Of a DNA stretch of 64,000 bases, positions 53,166 to 63,043 are shown one piece after another. Every line of letters starts with the position of its first letter. The first letter of the stretch is position 1. The translations under genes and the position numbers were made by a program. The notes under the pieces were generated by a model. It was not told the DNA's origin. It ran no database searches and was given only the letters and a program-made list of their open reading frames with translations. The DNA is from Bacteroidetes bacterium B1(2017) (lineage in GTDB: Bacteria > Bacteroidota > Bacteroidia > UKL13-3), in the NCBI GenBank assembly GCA_002256395.1, contig NKJG01000001.1:496001-560000 (forward strand), in the 5' to 3' direction.

Positions 53166-54488
53166 ATGTTTAAAATGAATCTTTTCAAAGAATTTCAAGA
53201 ATACGTAGAAAAAGAAAGACTGTTTGAGCCCAAACATAAGCTTTTGCTGGCCCTTAGCGGCGGGGTTGATTCTATGGTATTGCTTTTTTTGTTGAAACAT
53301 TTTCATTTTTCGGTTGAAGTTGCTCATGTAAACTTTCAACTGAGAGGGGATGAAAGCGACGGAGATGAGCAATTTGTAAGCAGCTTTTGCAAAGAACATG
53401 CCATCCCTTGCCACATAAAAAGGTTTGAAACCAAAATGTTTTCAATTGCAAGCGGCACTGGCACCCAAGAAGCAGCACGTACACTTAGGTATCAATGGTT
53501 TAATGAATTAGTGGTTACCCAAAACTTTGATGCCCTACTTACCGCCCACCATGCAAACGACCAAGCCGAGACTGTTCTATTTCATTTAACGCGAGGTGCA
53601 GGTAGCAGAGGTTTATCAGGTATTCATTCAAAATCTGGAAATTTATGTAGACCGCTACTTTTTGCAACAAAAGAAACCCTTATAAAATTTGCTGCAGAAA
53701 ATTCTATTCCTTTCAGAACAGATTCAAGCAATTATACCGATGACTATAATAGAAATTTTATCCGTCATCAGGTAATCCCAAAATTACAACATATCCAAGC
53801 GGCGGCTATTGAAAATATTTTGCACAGCTCCAAAATTATGGAGGCAACGCATTACTATTTTCAAGAACAGCTAAAAACCTTGGCTCAGCAATTGGTTCAA
53901 ACCGAAACTAAGCTAACTAAAATTAACTTAGCCTTACTTTTAGAAAAGCCATTTGCTGCTTATGTATTATTTGAATGGCTGAACCCATTTGGATTTAACT
54001 TTACACAAGTAGAAACAATTATTGATTCATTCGAAAAAAACAAATCTGGTGCTTTGTTTTATTCAGATACATTTGAAGCATTAGTAGATAGAGATTTCTT
54101 ACTAATTGCTGAACCAAAAAATCAAACCATTTCGCAAGCAATTAACGAGCTTCCTTTTGAGATTGAAAACTATGTGTTTGAAGTTGCTTCTTTTAATGGC
54201 TTTCAAGAAAATGTATGGTGGTTAGATATGGATAAACTTAACTTCCCTTTGCACCTAAGAAGTATTGAGGAGGGTGATAGATTTAAGCCTCTTGGTTTAG
54301 AAACGCATCAAAAAATTTCGGACTATTTTATCAATAAAAAAATAAATCGTTTTCAAAAAAGGGAAGCCCTTATTTTAGTATCTAATGAAAGTATTTGCGC
54401 CTTACTTCCTTATCAAATTTCAAACGATTATAAGCTAACGGAAGGAAGTAAAAACCTCTTAAAAATTAGCATAAAAAAAGCAGAGTAA
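53166..54488 (+). CDS. tilS: tRNA(Ile)-lysidine synthase
   Basis: The protein has about 440 residues and modifies C34 of the AUA-reading isoleucine tRNA to lysidine using lysine and ATP. The PP-loop SGGVDS follows KLLLALS near residue 32. HVNFQLRGDESDGDEQFV, LLTAHHANDQAETVL and GLSGIHS are family landmarks, as is the C-terminal TilS domain with LHLRSIEEGDRFKPLGL and KKINRFQKREALILV. Start candidates are ATG at 53166 and ATG at 53175; the TTG at 53163 is unlikely. The divergent ostA-like gene starts only 27 bases away. The stop codon is embedded in a terminator stem. Confidence 0.93.
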   Translation: MFKMNLFKEFQEYVEKERLFEPKHKLLLALSGGVDSMVLLFLLKHFHFSVEVAHVNFQLRGDESDGDEQFVSSFCKEHAIPCHIKRFETKMFSIASGTGTQEAARTLRYQWFNELVVTQNFDALLTAHHANDQAETVLFHLTRGAGSRGLSGIHSKSGNLCRPLLFATKETLIKFAAENSIPFRTDSSNYTDDYNRNFIRHQVIPKLQHIQAAAIENILHSSKIMEATHYYFQEQLKTLAQQLVQTETKLTKINLALLLEKPFAAYVLFEWLNPFGFNFTQVETIIDSFEKNKSGALFYSDTFEALVDRDFLLIAEPKNQTISQAINELPFEIENYVFEVASFNGFQENVWWLDMDKLNFPLHLRSIEEGDRFKPLGLETHQKISDYFINKKINRFQKREALILVSNESICALLPYQISNDYKLTEGSKNLLKISIKKAE

Positions 54489-54511
54489 GAAAAACTTACT
54501 CTGCTTTTTTT
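54473..54511. terminator. Bidirectional terminator between tilS and adhesin copy 1
   Basis: A perfect 17-bp stem (54473-54489 with 54495-54511) and a five-A loop has A and T runs on opposite ends, so it can act for both convergent genes. The tilS stop codon (54486-54488) lies within the left arm. Confidence 0.85.
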
Positions 54512-54525
54512 TAATTACTATTCTA

Positions 54526-57500
54526 CTAATTAATCTGAAGCTTTTTAGTATACACTTTCTCTCCAGTTTCAATTCTTAAGAAATAGAAACCTTTGGCATG
54601 CCCAGTTAAATCTAATTCCTTCACTTGTAAATCATTCGCCTTAATTGTTTGCGAGGCAATTTCATTACCTAAAATATCCAACACTTTTACTTGTACATCT
54701 TGATCTTGAACACCTGCCAAACGCATATTCACCAATCCATTACTTGGGTTAGGATAAATACTCATCATACGATCTATCGTTAGCATTTCATTTACACCCA
54801 AAATTTCACCTTCTGAAAGCACATTAATAGTACGAATAGCAACTTTGGCTTCATTCCCAGAAAGATCTTTTAGGGTATATCTTACACTATATAAGCCAGG
54901 GTTATTTCCAAATGGTAATCCAGCTGCATTTTTAGGTAAACTATTTGTAGCAGTATAATAAATCGGATTTCTCATTTGAAGATCTGTATTATAATTATCC
55001 TCTAAGGCCACTGGCGGATCAACATAAACTTTCCATCGTGGTAAATTAACTTCATTTACTCCAAGTAAATTTATTTTAGGAATGGTAGAATCAACCACTC
55101 TTACAACTCTTGAAACAGAGTCTTTATTGCCAGAAGGATCTGTTGCAATATACCATAAGATATAGTCGCCTAATACATTTGAATTTACTGTTCCTTTTCT
55201 TGTTACAATAACAGTTGAAGCTGGCCAATAATTATCTAATGGAGTAACCCAAGGATCAACAAAGGTTGTTTTTACTTCCCAATTCATAGGCGATACTCCA
55301 CCTAAGGTTAATGAAGGAGCCTTGGTATCTTTTACATCCACTCGTACCATGACCAAATTACTGATATTACCACTATTGTCTCTGGCAACATAAGAAATAA
55401 AATAGCTTCCTACATTGTTTACATCAACCGAACCTTGAATGGTCAAATCAATGAAATTTCTGCTCCAATAATTATCTGTTACATCTACAACTTTGTTTAA
55501 GTCTATTGCCGTTCCTACTTGGTGTATATACGGACTTCCTTTAGGTGTAATAACTGGCCTTGTGGTATCTCCAACAGTAATTGCACGCAACTTAGTATCA
55601 GTAAAACCAAAGGCATCAACAATTAAATAGGTGTTGGTGTATTGACCTAATTTTGTTGAATCCAAATTACTAGTTACCACCACTTGATTTGAGATATCCA
55701 TTCCTTGATTGTCCCTTGCCACATAACCCGAATCGTTGAACTTTCTATACACCTCTACATAGGTTTGAGAAGGTCCATTTAAGGTTAATGTTGGTCCAGT
55801 TTGATTTAGGATAACAAAGACTGTTCTCATTAAGGTGTCACTTACATTTCCGTATAAATCTCTTACAATATATTTCAAGTAGTTAGGACCAACTTTAGAT
55901 GTATCAACGCTTCCAATAGTTTCATATTTAGCACTAATGTTTCCTTCAATATTATCTGTTGCAGAAACACCCGGATCAACAAATGCTTTATGAATTTCTG
56001 TAAAGAAAGGTGAGCTATTGTTTAATACTGCAATTGGTTTAATTGTATCTTGAGGGAAGTTAACAACGTAATCTCTAAACACACCCATAAAGGTTAAATC
56101 TGGGTTTAAAGTAGTTCCAATCAAAGTAACCCCAACACGCATACGGGTTGAACCTAATTTTTGTGTAGAAGAAACTAAAATTGAATCGGTACGCGATAAG
56201 GTAGTTCCACCCATATCATTCATTACCAACTCATCCGAACTAAACATACCATCCATGTTAAAGTCAATCCATGCCTTACGATCCATTGGCGTTGTAATTG
56301 CAGGACGAATAACAGTTAAACCATGCTTCATTCCTCTGTACATGGTTGCCGATTGGTTACCTCCAACAATTTGAAAACAAGGGGTGGTAGCGTTAGTTGA
56401 AGTGTCTATTCCTGATTGTAATCTTACTCTGCTAATACCAATACTACCATCACTTAATCCCATATCTGTGGCACAATATGGATCACCATACGCACCAATA
56501 TTTACATAATCAACTTTGGTTAATGAGTCTGAACCATATTGGTTAGTTACCACTAATTTTACCATGTACTTAGTACGTTGGGTAAAACGTATAACGGGGT
56601 TCTTGCTAGTTGAACTAGTACCTAATAAATACTGAGCAGTTGCTGGTGTAAAGGTCCACTTCCAAATACTTGGTCCATACAAACTCTTGTCTGTAAAGCG
56701 GAAGGTATCGGTATTAAATCCTTGTACTTTATCTGCATCAAAACGAGTAACTGGGCGTTGAGTAGTTGGCAAGAACAATACGTTTTTACAAACCGTATCA
56801 CTACCCACACAATTGTAGGTTACTAAACAAAGTTTTTTGTATTGAGGTGTAGTAACTAAGAAGTTTCTTGTGGCTGTTGCACCTGTTGAATCATACGTTC
56901 CATTTCCATCAGTATCCCATGAATATTTCATCAAAGTTCCTGTTGAAGTGGCTGTGTATAATACTGGTTGCAAACTAAAGATGGTGTCTTGCAATACCAT
57001 TTTTGAAGTTGGCTTAGGATAACTTGCTGGCTTAATCTCCCAACGAATTGAGAAACCTGCTGAGTCGTAAGGAAGAGTTACAGGACCCGTTCCAACCATA
57101 AAACGAACAAACAATCTGCTTCCACCACGAATACCATTTTGCAAAATACTTGCTGGTAATAAAGAGGCGCTTGATCCACCTAATTTTCTTAAGATTGGAG
57201 CACTTTGACTTGTTCCATTATGAATAACCAAAGTATCGGTAGGTAACATTTTTAATCTGTCAACCCATAAGATAATACTATCTGCACATGGTTCAATTAA
57301 TAAACCAGGGCAGCCACTCACTTGTGAGCGAGTATAACTTAATCCGGTTCCACTTGGACCAAACATATACCCTTCTTTTTCGGTGGTATTACTTGATCCA
57401 CTACCACTACATACGTTTATACTATTAATAACTTCTATGTAGTCTTTCTTACAAATGGTATCCCAACCCCTATCGTTCCATACTTGAAGGCAAATAGCAA

Positions 57501-58614
57501 ACTTTCCTGGATCACCTGCAAAGAACAATGGATTTTGATCTGTTGGTCCTGCAAAGAAGTTGTTGAAATAAGGAGGAGTGGTACATAAATTACATGCTGG
57601 ATCAAAAGTCCAATACCACATATTTGGTCCGCCTGTTGAGATATCTAATAAAGATACGTAATCGCCAATACCCACTTTTCTACGAGCTGCAAAGAAGTTA
57701 GGAACTGGTTTAGTATTTGGGGTATCTACCCAAATGTATTTTACAATACTATCACGTAAACTATCACGCTTAAGTGAGTTAATAGCTAATAAACGAACTG
57801 GCCAGAAACCACGAGTTCTATAGGTATATCTAAATTTACGATCGTATTTAGCTGTATCAATATATTGTTGAGCGGTCCAAGCTACAGGGCCACGAGCATA
57901 ACCAGGAGCCAAAGGTGTTACACCAGGTAAATCCCAATAGGTTCTGGTTGAATTAGTACTTGTAGAAACTAAATCATACGGACTATTAATCCAAACAGTA
58001 TCGGTTGGAACAGTAGTTGTAGTTGATTGGCTAGGGAAGAAATTAGCGATTGGAGGTAATACTGGACCACTGCCACCTGCTGGAGGAGAAGAATAAACTT
58101 CAATTTCTCTAAAGTTCATATTTGAGCTTTGAGTTCCACCAACAGTCATATCAATAAAACGAAATTGAGATGTTGTTACTGCAGTAAAATTAATATCCCA
58201 ACTACAAACAGCCATGGAAGCTGCGGTAAAAGTAGTATGAGTAATCCATGCCGAACCATTCCAAATTTGAAGGGTACCGCCCGACATAAACCTATTACTA
58301 GACTCGCCATTAAAGATGGTAATCTTATTAAATGTAACATTATTAGGCCAGGTAAATTGAATAAAAATGGCTGAACCTGGGTTTGTGGCAGAAGAGGTAA
58401 TCCACATTTGCTGGGAACCACAAGTACCATAGTTCAAATCATTTAAGGTAGTACATGCGCCCGTATTACAGGTGCTTGCAGAAGGCGTTGCCAAGGGTGC
58501 AATATTCACTTGGGCACTTGCATGAAAACACAATGCACTAACTAATAAAATCAACATTAGCTGATTTTTAAATAGGTACGATAAAAGTAATTTTTTGTCC
58601 ATAGTATGTTTCAT
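54526..58614 (-). CDS. Multi-domain adhesin-like T9SS cargo, tandem copy 1
   Basis: The 1362-residue protein has a signal peptide (about 1-34, ending ASAQ; internal ATG at 58602 possible). It carries a discoidin-like N-terminal head (about 36-175, TFNKITIFNGESSNRF, MNFREIEVYSS). From about residue 183 it is a near copy of the next gene: PKD-like (about 298-390), CUB-like (about 401-528), two PKD-like domains (about 535-704) and a GEVED-type domain with WIDFNMDGMFSSDE (about 705-850). About five DUF5011-type Ig repeats follow, with DPGVxAxDN and YIVRDLYGN turns (about 855-1270). A type A sorting domain (about 1288-1362) ends the protein. It is predicted to be a surface adhesin. No enzymatic motif was seen. 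Confidence 0.85.
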   Translation of the reverse strand: MKHTMDKKLLLSYLFKNQLMLILLVSALCFHASAQVNIAPLATPSASTCNTGACTTLNDLNYGTCGSQQMWITSSATNPGSAIFIQFTWPNNVTFNKITIFNGESSNRFMSGGTLQIWNGSAWITHTTFTAASMAVCSWDINFTAVTTSQFRFIDMTVGGTQSSNMNFREIEVYSSPPAGGSGPVLPPIANFFPSQSTTTTVPTDTVWINSPYDLVSTSTNSTRTYWDLPGVTPLAPGYARGPVAWTAQQYIDTAKYDRKFRYTYRTRGFWPVRLLAINSLKRDSLRDSIVKYIWVDTPNTKPVPNFFAARRKVGIGDYVSLLDISTGGPNMWYWTFDPACNLCTTPPYFNNFFAGPTDQNPLFFAGDPGKFAICLQVWNDRGWDTICKKDYIEVINSINVCSGSGSSNTTEKEGYMFGPSGTGLSYTRSQVSGCPGLLIEPCADSIILWVDRLKMLPTDTLVIHNGTSQSAPILRKLGGSSASLLPASILQNGIRGGSRLFVRFMVGTGPVTLPYDSAGFSIRWEIKPASYPKPTSKMVLQDTIFSLQPVLYTATSTGTLMKYSWDTDGNGTYDSTGATATRNFLVTTPQYKKLCLVTYNCVGSDTVCKNVLFLPTTQRPVTRFDADKVQGFNTDTFRFTDKSLYGPSIWKWTFTPATAQYLLGTSSTSKNPVIRFTQRTKYMVKLVVTNQYGSDSLTKVDYVNIGAYGDPYCATDMGLSDGSIGISRVRLQSGIDTSTNATTPCFQIVGGNQSATMYRGMKHGLTVIRPAITTPMDRKAWIDFNMDGMFSSDELVMNDMGGTTLSRTDSILVSSTQKLGSTRMRVGVTLIGTTLNPDLTFMGVFRDYVVNFPQDTIKPIAVLNNSSPFFTEIHKAFVDPGVSATDNIEGNISAKYETIGSVDTSKVGPNYLKYIVRDLYGNVSDTLMRTVFVILNQTGPTLTLNGPSQTYVEVYRKFNDSGYVARDNQGMDISNQVVVTSNLDSTKLGQYTNTYLIVDAFGFTDTKLRAITVGDTTRPVITPKGSPYIHQVGTAIDLNKVVDVTDNYWSRNFIDLTIQGSVDVNNVGSYFISYVARDNSGNISNLVMVRVDVKDTKAPSLTLGGVSPMNWEVKTTFVDPWVTPLDNYWPASTVIVTRKGTVNSNVLGDYILWYIATDPSGNKDSVSRVVRVVDSTIPKINLLGVNEVNLPRWKVYVDPPVALEDNYNTDLQMRNPIYYTATNSLPKNAAGLPFGNNPGLYSVRYTLKDLSGNEAKVAIRTINVLSEGEILGVNEMLTIDRMMSIYPNPSNGLVNMRLAGVQDQDVQVKVLDILGNEIASQTIKANDLQVKELDLTGHAKGFYFLRIETGEKVYTKKLQIN

Positions 58615-58720
58615 TAATTTATTTTACAAGGCAATTATTTATATCACTAAGATAACTAAGGGTGAATTAAAAATATATTAAAAAATCCATAATTTTTTAA
58701 TTTTATGAAATTTTAACAAA

Positions 58721-58757
58721 AAAAAGGGCTGAACCAATTCTTGGTTCAGCCCTTTTT
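58721..58757 (-). terminator. Intrinsic terminator after adhesin copy 2
   Basis: A perfect 17-bp stem (58721-58737 with 58741-58757) with a TTC loop is flanked by A and T runs. It lies 20 bases beyond the stop at 58777, so each tandem gene is likely transcribed separately. Confidence 0.85.
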
Positions 58758-58776
58758 GAAGCTATAAATAGGAAGA

Positions 58777-61700
58777 TTAATTCACTTGTAATTTCTTCAC
58801 ATAAACCTGAGTTCCGCTTTGTACACGCAATAAATAGAAGCCTTTTGCCTGTGTGCTTAAATCAAGATCTTTTACAGATAAATCGTTTGCCTTTACCGTG
58901 GTTGAGGCAACTTCATTTCCTAATAAATCCATAATTGAAACTAGTACATCTTGATCTTGAACATCTGCCAAACGCATATGAATCATTCCATTGCTAGGAT
59001 TAGGGTAAACACTCATCATACGATCTATGTTAAGCATTTCATCCACACCAGATAATTCGCCTTTAGCTAATACATTAATGGTACGTTTAGCAGGTACTGC
59101 TTCGTTACCAGAAAGGTCTTTTAGTGTATATCTAACACTATATAAGCCTGGATTATTACCAAATGGCAATCCATCAGTATTTAATGGCAAACTGTTAGTG
59201 GCAGTATAATACATTGGGTTTCTCATTTGAACATCTGTATTATAATTATCTTCCAAAGCTACAGGTGGATCAACATACACTTTCCATCTTGGTAAATTAA
59301 CCTCATTTACTCCAAGTAAATTAACATGTGGAATGGTAGTATCAACAACCTTAACCACTCTTGAAATTGAATCTTTATTACCAGAAGGATCAGTAGCAAT
59401 ATACCATAAGATATACTCACCTAATACATTTGAATTTACTGTTCCTTTTCTTGTTACAACAACAGTTGAAGCAGGCCAGTAATTATCTAATGGAGTTACC
59501 CATGGATCAACAAAGGTTGTTTTCACTTCCCAATTCATTGGCGAAACATCATTTAATGTTAAGGTAGGTGCTTTAGTATCTTTTACATCTACACGAACCA
59601 ATGCCAAATTACTGATGTTACCACTATTGTCTCTAGCTACATAAGAGATAAAGTAACTACCTACATTATTTACATCCACAGTTCCTTGAATAGTTAAATC
59701 AATGAAGTTTCTGCTCCAGTAATTATCTGTTACATCTACAACTTTGTTTAAGTCTATTGCTGTACCTACTTGGTGTACATAAGGACTTCCTTTAGGAGTA
59801 ATTACAGGACGAGTAGTATCACCAACTGTAATGGCACGCAACTTAGAATCACTTAAACCAAATGCATCTACAACTACATAGGTATTTGTATATAAGCCTA
59901 ACTTGGTTGTATCTAAATTACTTGTAATAACTACAGAAGAATTAATATCCAAACCTTGATTATCTTTTGCTACAAACCCAGGCTCATTGAATTTTTTGAA
60001 AACCTCAACATACATTTGAGCCGCACCATTTATGGTTAAGCTTGGTCCAGTTTGGTTTAAAATTACAAATACAGTTCTAAGTAAGGTATCACTTACATTT
60101 CCGTATAAATCCTTAACAATATATTTCAAATAGTTAGGACCAACTTTAGAGGTATCAACACTTCCAATAGTTTCGTATTTAGCACTAATGTTTCCTTCAA
60201 TATTATCTGAAGCAGTAACACCTGGATCAACAAATGGCTTATGAATTTCTGTATAGAATGTTGAGCTATTATTTAAGGTAGCAGTTGGTTTAACTGTATC
60301 TTGAGGGAAATTAACAACGTAATCTCTAAACACACCCATAAAGGTTAAATCAGGGTTTAAACTTGTTCCAGCCAAAGTAACTCCCACACGCATACGAGTT
60401 GAACCTAATTTTTGTGTAGTAGAAACTAAAATTGAATCGGTACGTGATAAGGTAGTTCCACCCATATCATTCATCACTAATTCATCCGTGCTAAAAAGAC
60501 CATCCATGTTAAAGTCAATCCATGCCTTACGATCCATTGGACTTGTAATAGCAGGACGAATAACAGTTAAACCATGTTTTACTCCTCTATACATAGTTGC
60601 CGATTGGTTACCACCAACAATTTGGAAACAAGGTGTAGTAGCATTTGTTGAGGTATCAATACCATTTTGCAATCTTACTCTGCTAATACCAATACTTCCA
60701 TCGCTTAAGCCCATATCAGTTGAACAATATGGATCTCCATAGGCACCAATATTTACGTAATCAACTTTGGTTAATGAATCTGAACCATATTGATTAGTTA
60801 CAACTAATTTAACCATGTACTTAGTACGTTGGGTAAAGCGAATAACTGGATTCTTGCTAGTTGAACTAGTACCTAATAAATATTGAGCAGTTGCTGGTGT
60901 AAAGGTCCACTTCCAAATACTTGGGCCATACAAACTCTTATCTGTAAAGCGGAAGGTGTCGGTGTTAAATCCTTGTACTTTATCTGCATCAAAACGAGTT
61001 ACTGGACGCTGAGTAGTTGGCAAGAACAATACATTTTTGCATGTTGTATCACTACCTACACAATTGTATGTAACTAAACAGATTTTCTTGTATTGAGGTG
61101 TAGTTACTAAGAATGTTCTGGTAGCAGTTGCACCAGATGAATCATAGGTTCCATTACCATCCGTATCCCATGAGAATTTCATTAAGGTACCAGTAGAAAC
61201 ATTGCTATACAATACAGGTTGCAAACTAAAGATGGTATCTTGTAAAACCATTCTTGAAGTTGGTTTAGGATAACTTGCTGGCTTAATCTCCCAACGAATT
61301 GAGAAACCTGCTGAATCATATGGTGAAGGAATAGCACCAGAACCAGTAACAAATCTAAAAAACAATCTACTTCCACCTTTTAATCCATTTTGAAGAATTG
61401 TAGCTGGCAATACATTTCTATTTGAGCCTCCTAATTTGTACAAAAGAGGCGCAGATGAACTTGTTCCGTTACGTACTTCAAATGTATCGGTAGGCAACAT
61501 TTTTAATCTATCAATCCAAAGTGTAATGCTATCGGCACATGGCTCTAATAAGAAACCAGGGCAACCAGCCACTTGAGTACGAGTATAACTTAAACCGGTT
61601 CCACTTGGACCAAACATATAGCCTTCTTTCTCAGAACTACTTCCTGCTCCGCTACCACTACATACGTTAATACTATTAATTACTTCTATATAATCTTTCT

Positions 61701-62910
61701 TACAAATGGTATCAAAACCTCTTGCATTCCATGCCTGCAGGCAAATAGTAAATTTACCAGGGTCTCCTGCAAAGAACAATGGATTTTGATCTGTTGGACC
61801 AGCAAAGAAGTTATTGAAATATGGTGGTGTGGTACACAAATTACATGCAGGATCAAATGTCCAATACCACATATTCGGTCCGCCTGTTGTTATATCTAAT
61901 AGAGATACAAAATCGCCAATACCTACTTTTCTACGAGCAGCAAAAAAGTTAGGCTTAGGTGTAAAGTTTGGTGTATCTACCCAAATATATTTTACAATAC
62001 TATCACGCAAACTATCGCGCTTAAGCGAGTTAATAGCTAATAAACGTACTGGCCAAAATCCACGAGTGTTATAGGTATATCTAAATGTACGATTGTATTT
62101 AGCGGTATCAATATATTGTTGTGATGTCCAACCAACAGTACCTCTAGTATAACCAGGATTTAATGGATTTACACCAGGTAAATCCCAATAGGTTCTAGTT
62201 GTATTAGTACTTGTTGAAACTAAATCATAAGGGCTGTTTAACCAAACTGTATCAGAAGGAACAGTGGTCATAGTAGATTGACTAGGAAAGAAATTTGCAA
62301 TTGGAGGTAATACTATCGAAGAACCAATAATAGTAATATTATAATCTTCTGTTTCTGTCCAATCTAGAATATTACCACACGCATCAGCTTGTTGGAAAGG
62401 CCCACCTGGAGAGCCTCCCAAATAATTTTGCCAATTTCCTCTAACACGTAAACGTGTTTGCCCTGGTGAAGCATTTGAAGGAATAGTAATATTGGCAGTC
62501 CATAATTGAGCTGTAGGTAAAGATGAATATGCACCTGGAGTGAAATAAACAAACTCACCTGGATCTAAAAAATCTAAATCGCGATTGTAATCAATCCAAA
62601 CTCCAAAGCCATTAGGCTTAGTAGCACTACCTTGAACTGTCATTGGATACGTTGATCCAGGCAATACAGAAGTTGTTTGTGCCCACAGTGAGAAATAAGG
62701 AGCTGTGGCATTACATCCTGAGGCCAAGTTGGACAAGGTATTGAATGTAAAATTATTAATATAATCATTCGTACCACAACCAGCATATGTTGCACTCACT
62801 GTACAATAAGGGGCTGGATCTGTTGAAATAATTTGTGCATTCATTTTTCCAATAAAGGAAATAGATAAAAGCACAAACAGACTTAATTTACTTAGTAATT
62901 TTGTTTTCAT
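58777..62910 (-). CDS. Multi-domain adhesin-like T9SS cargo, tandem copy 2
   Basis: The 1377-residue protein has a signal peptide (about 1-26, ending MNAQ). Its N-terminal head is a GEVED domain (about 28-195: GVWIDYNRDLDFLDPGEFV, TRLRVRGNW, ETEDYNITI), different from the discoidin-like head of copy 1. From VLPPIANFFPSQST (about residue 199) the protein follows copy 1 with no net length change: PKD-like, CUB-like, two PKD-like, GEVED, about five DUF5011-type Ig repeats and a type A sorting domain (about 1303-1377). Its sorting domain has diverged from those of copies 1 and 3. It is predicted to be secreted by the T9SS and displayed on the cell surface. The head probably determines the ligand; the body acts as a stalk. 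Confidence 0.85.
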   Translation of the reverse strand: MKTKLLSKLSLFVLLSISFIGKMNAQIISTDPAPYCTVSATYAGCGTNDYINNFTFNTLSNLASGCNATAPYFSLWAQTTSVLPGSTYPMTVQGSATKPNGFGVWIDYNRDLDFLDPGEFVYFTPGAYSSLPTAQLWTANITIPSNASPGQTRLRVRGNWQNYLGGSPGGPFQQADACGNILDWTETEDYNITIIGSSIVLPPIANFFPSQSTMTTVPSDTVWLNSPYDLVSTSTNTTRTYWDLPGVNPLNPGYTRGTVGWTSQQYIDTAKYNRTFRYTYNTRGFWPVRLLAINSLKRDSLRDSIVKYIWVDTPNFTPKPNFFAARRKVGIGDFVSLLDITTGGPNMWYWTFDPACNLCTTPPYFNNFFAGPTDQNPLFFAGDPGKFTICLQAWNARGFDTICKKDYIEVINSINVCSGSGAGSSSEKEGYMFGPSGTGLSYTRTQVAGCPGFLLEPCADSITLWIDRLKMLPTDTFEVRNGTSSSAPLLYKLGGSNRNVLPATILQNGLKGGSRLFFRFVTGSGAIPSPYDSAGFSIRWEIKPASYPKPTSRMVLQDTIFSLQPVLYSNVSTGTLMKFSWDTDGNGTYDSSGATATRTFLVTTPQYKKICLVTYNCVGSDTTCKNVLFLPTTQRPVTRFDADKVQGFNTDTFRFTDKSLYGPSIWKWTFTPATAQYLLGTSSTSKNPVIRFTQRTKYMVKLVVTNQYGSDSLTKVDYVNIGAYGDPYCSTDMGLSDGSIGISRVRLQNGIDTSTNATTPCFQIVGGNQSATMYRGVKHGLTVIRPAITSPMDRKAWIDFNMDGLFSTDELVMNDMGGTTLSRTDSILVSTTQKLGSTRMRVGVTLAGTSLNPDLTFMGVFRDYVVNFPQDTVKPTATLNNSSTFYTEIHKPFVDPGVTASDNIEGNISAKYETIGSVDTSKVGPNYLKYIVKDLYGNVSDTLLRTVFVILNQTGPSLTINGAAQMYVEVFKKFNEPGFVAKDNQGLDINSSVVITSNLDTTKLGLYTNTYVVVDAFGLSDSKLRAITVGDTTRPVITPKGSPYVHQVGTAIDLNKVVDVTDNYWSRNFIDLTIQGTVDVNNVGSYFISYVARDNSGNISNLALVRVDVKDTKAPTLTLNDVSPMNWEVKTTFVDPWVTPLDNYWPASTVVVTRKGTVNSNVLGEYILWYIATDPSGNKDSISRVVKVVDTTIPHVNLLGVNEVNLPRWKVYVDPPVALEDNYNTDVQMRNPMYYTATNSLPLNTDGLPFGNNPGLYSVRYTLKDLSGNEAVPAKRTINVLAKGELSGVDEMLNIDRMMSVYPNPSNGMIHMRLADVQDQDVLVSIMDLLGNEVASTTVKANDLSVKDLDLSTQAKGFYLLRVQSGTQVYVKKLQVN

Positions 62911-62990
62911 TCCGATAGTAATAAACTCAATAGTAGAAAAAAAAATTGGTATAAAAAAACCTAAGCTTCACTAGTTGCAAAAATTACAAA

Positions 62991-63026
62991 AAAAAGGGGC
63001 AGAACCTTTCAGTTCCGCCCCTTTTT
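62991..63026 (-). terminator. Intrinsic terminator after adhesin copy 3
   Basis: A 15-position stem with one mismatch (62991-63005 with 63012-63026) and a 6-base loop is flanked by A and T runs. It lies 17 bases beyond the stop at 63044. Confidence 0.8.
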
Positions 63027-63043
63027 ACTTAATTATTTCTTAA

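Noticed and set aside
53139-53414. N-terminal extension of the ostA-like gene overlapping tilS
   Set aside because: The signal peptide begins at 53138 and the extension overlaps the conserved PP-loop region of tilS on the other strand.
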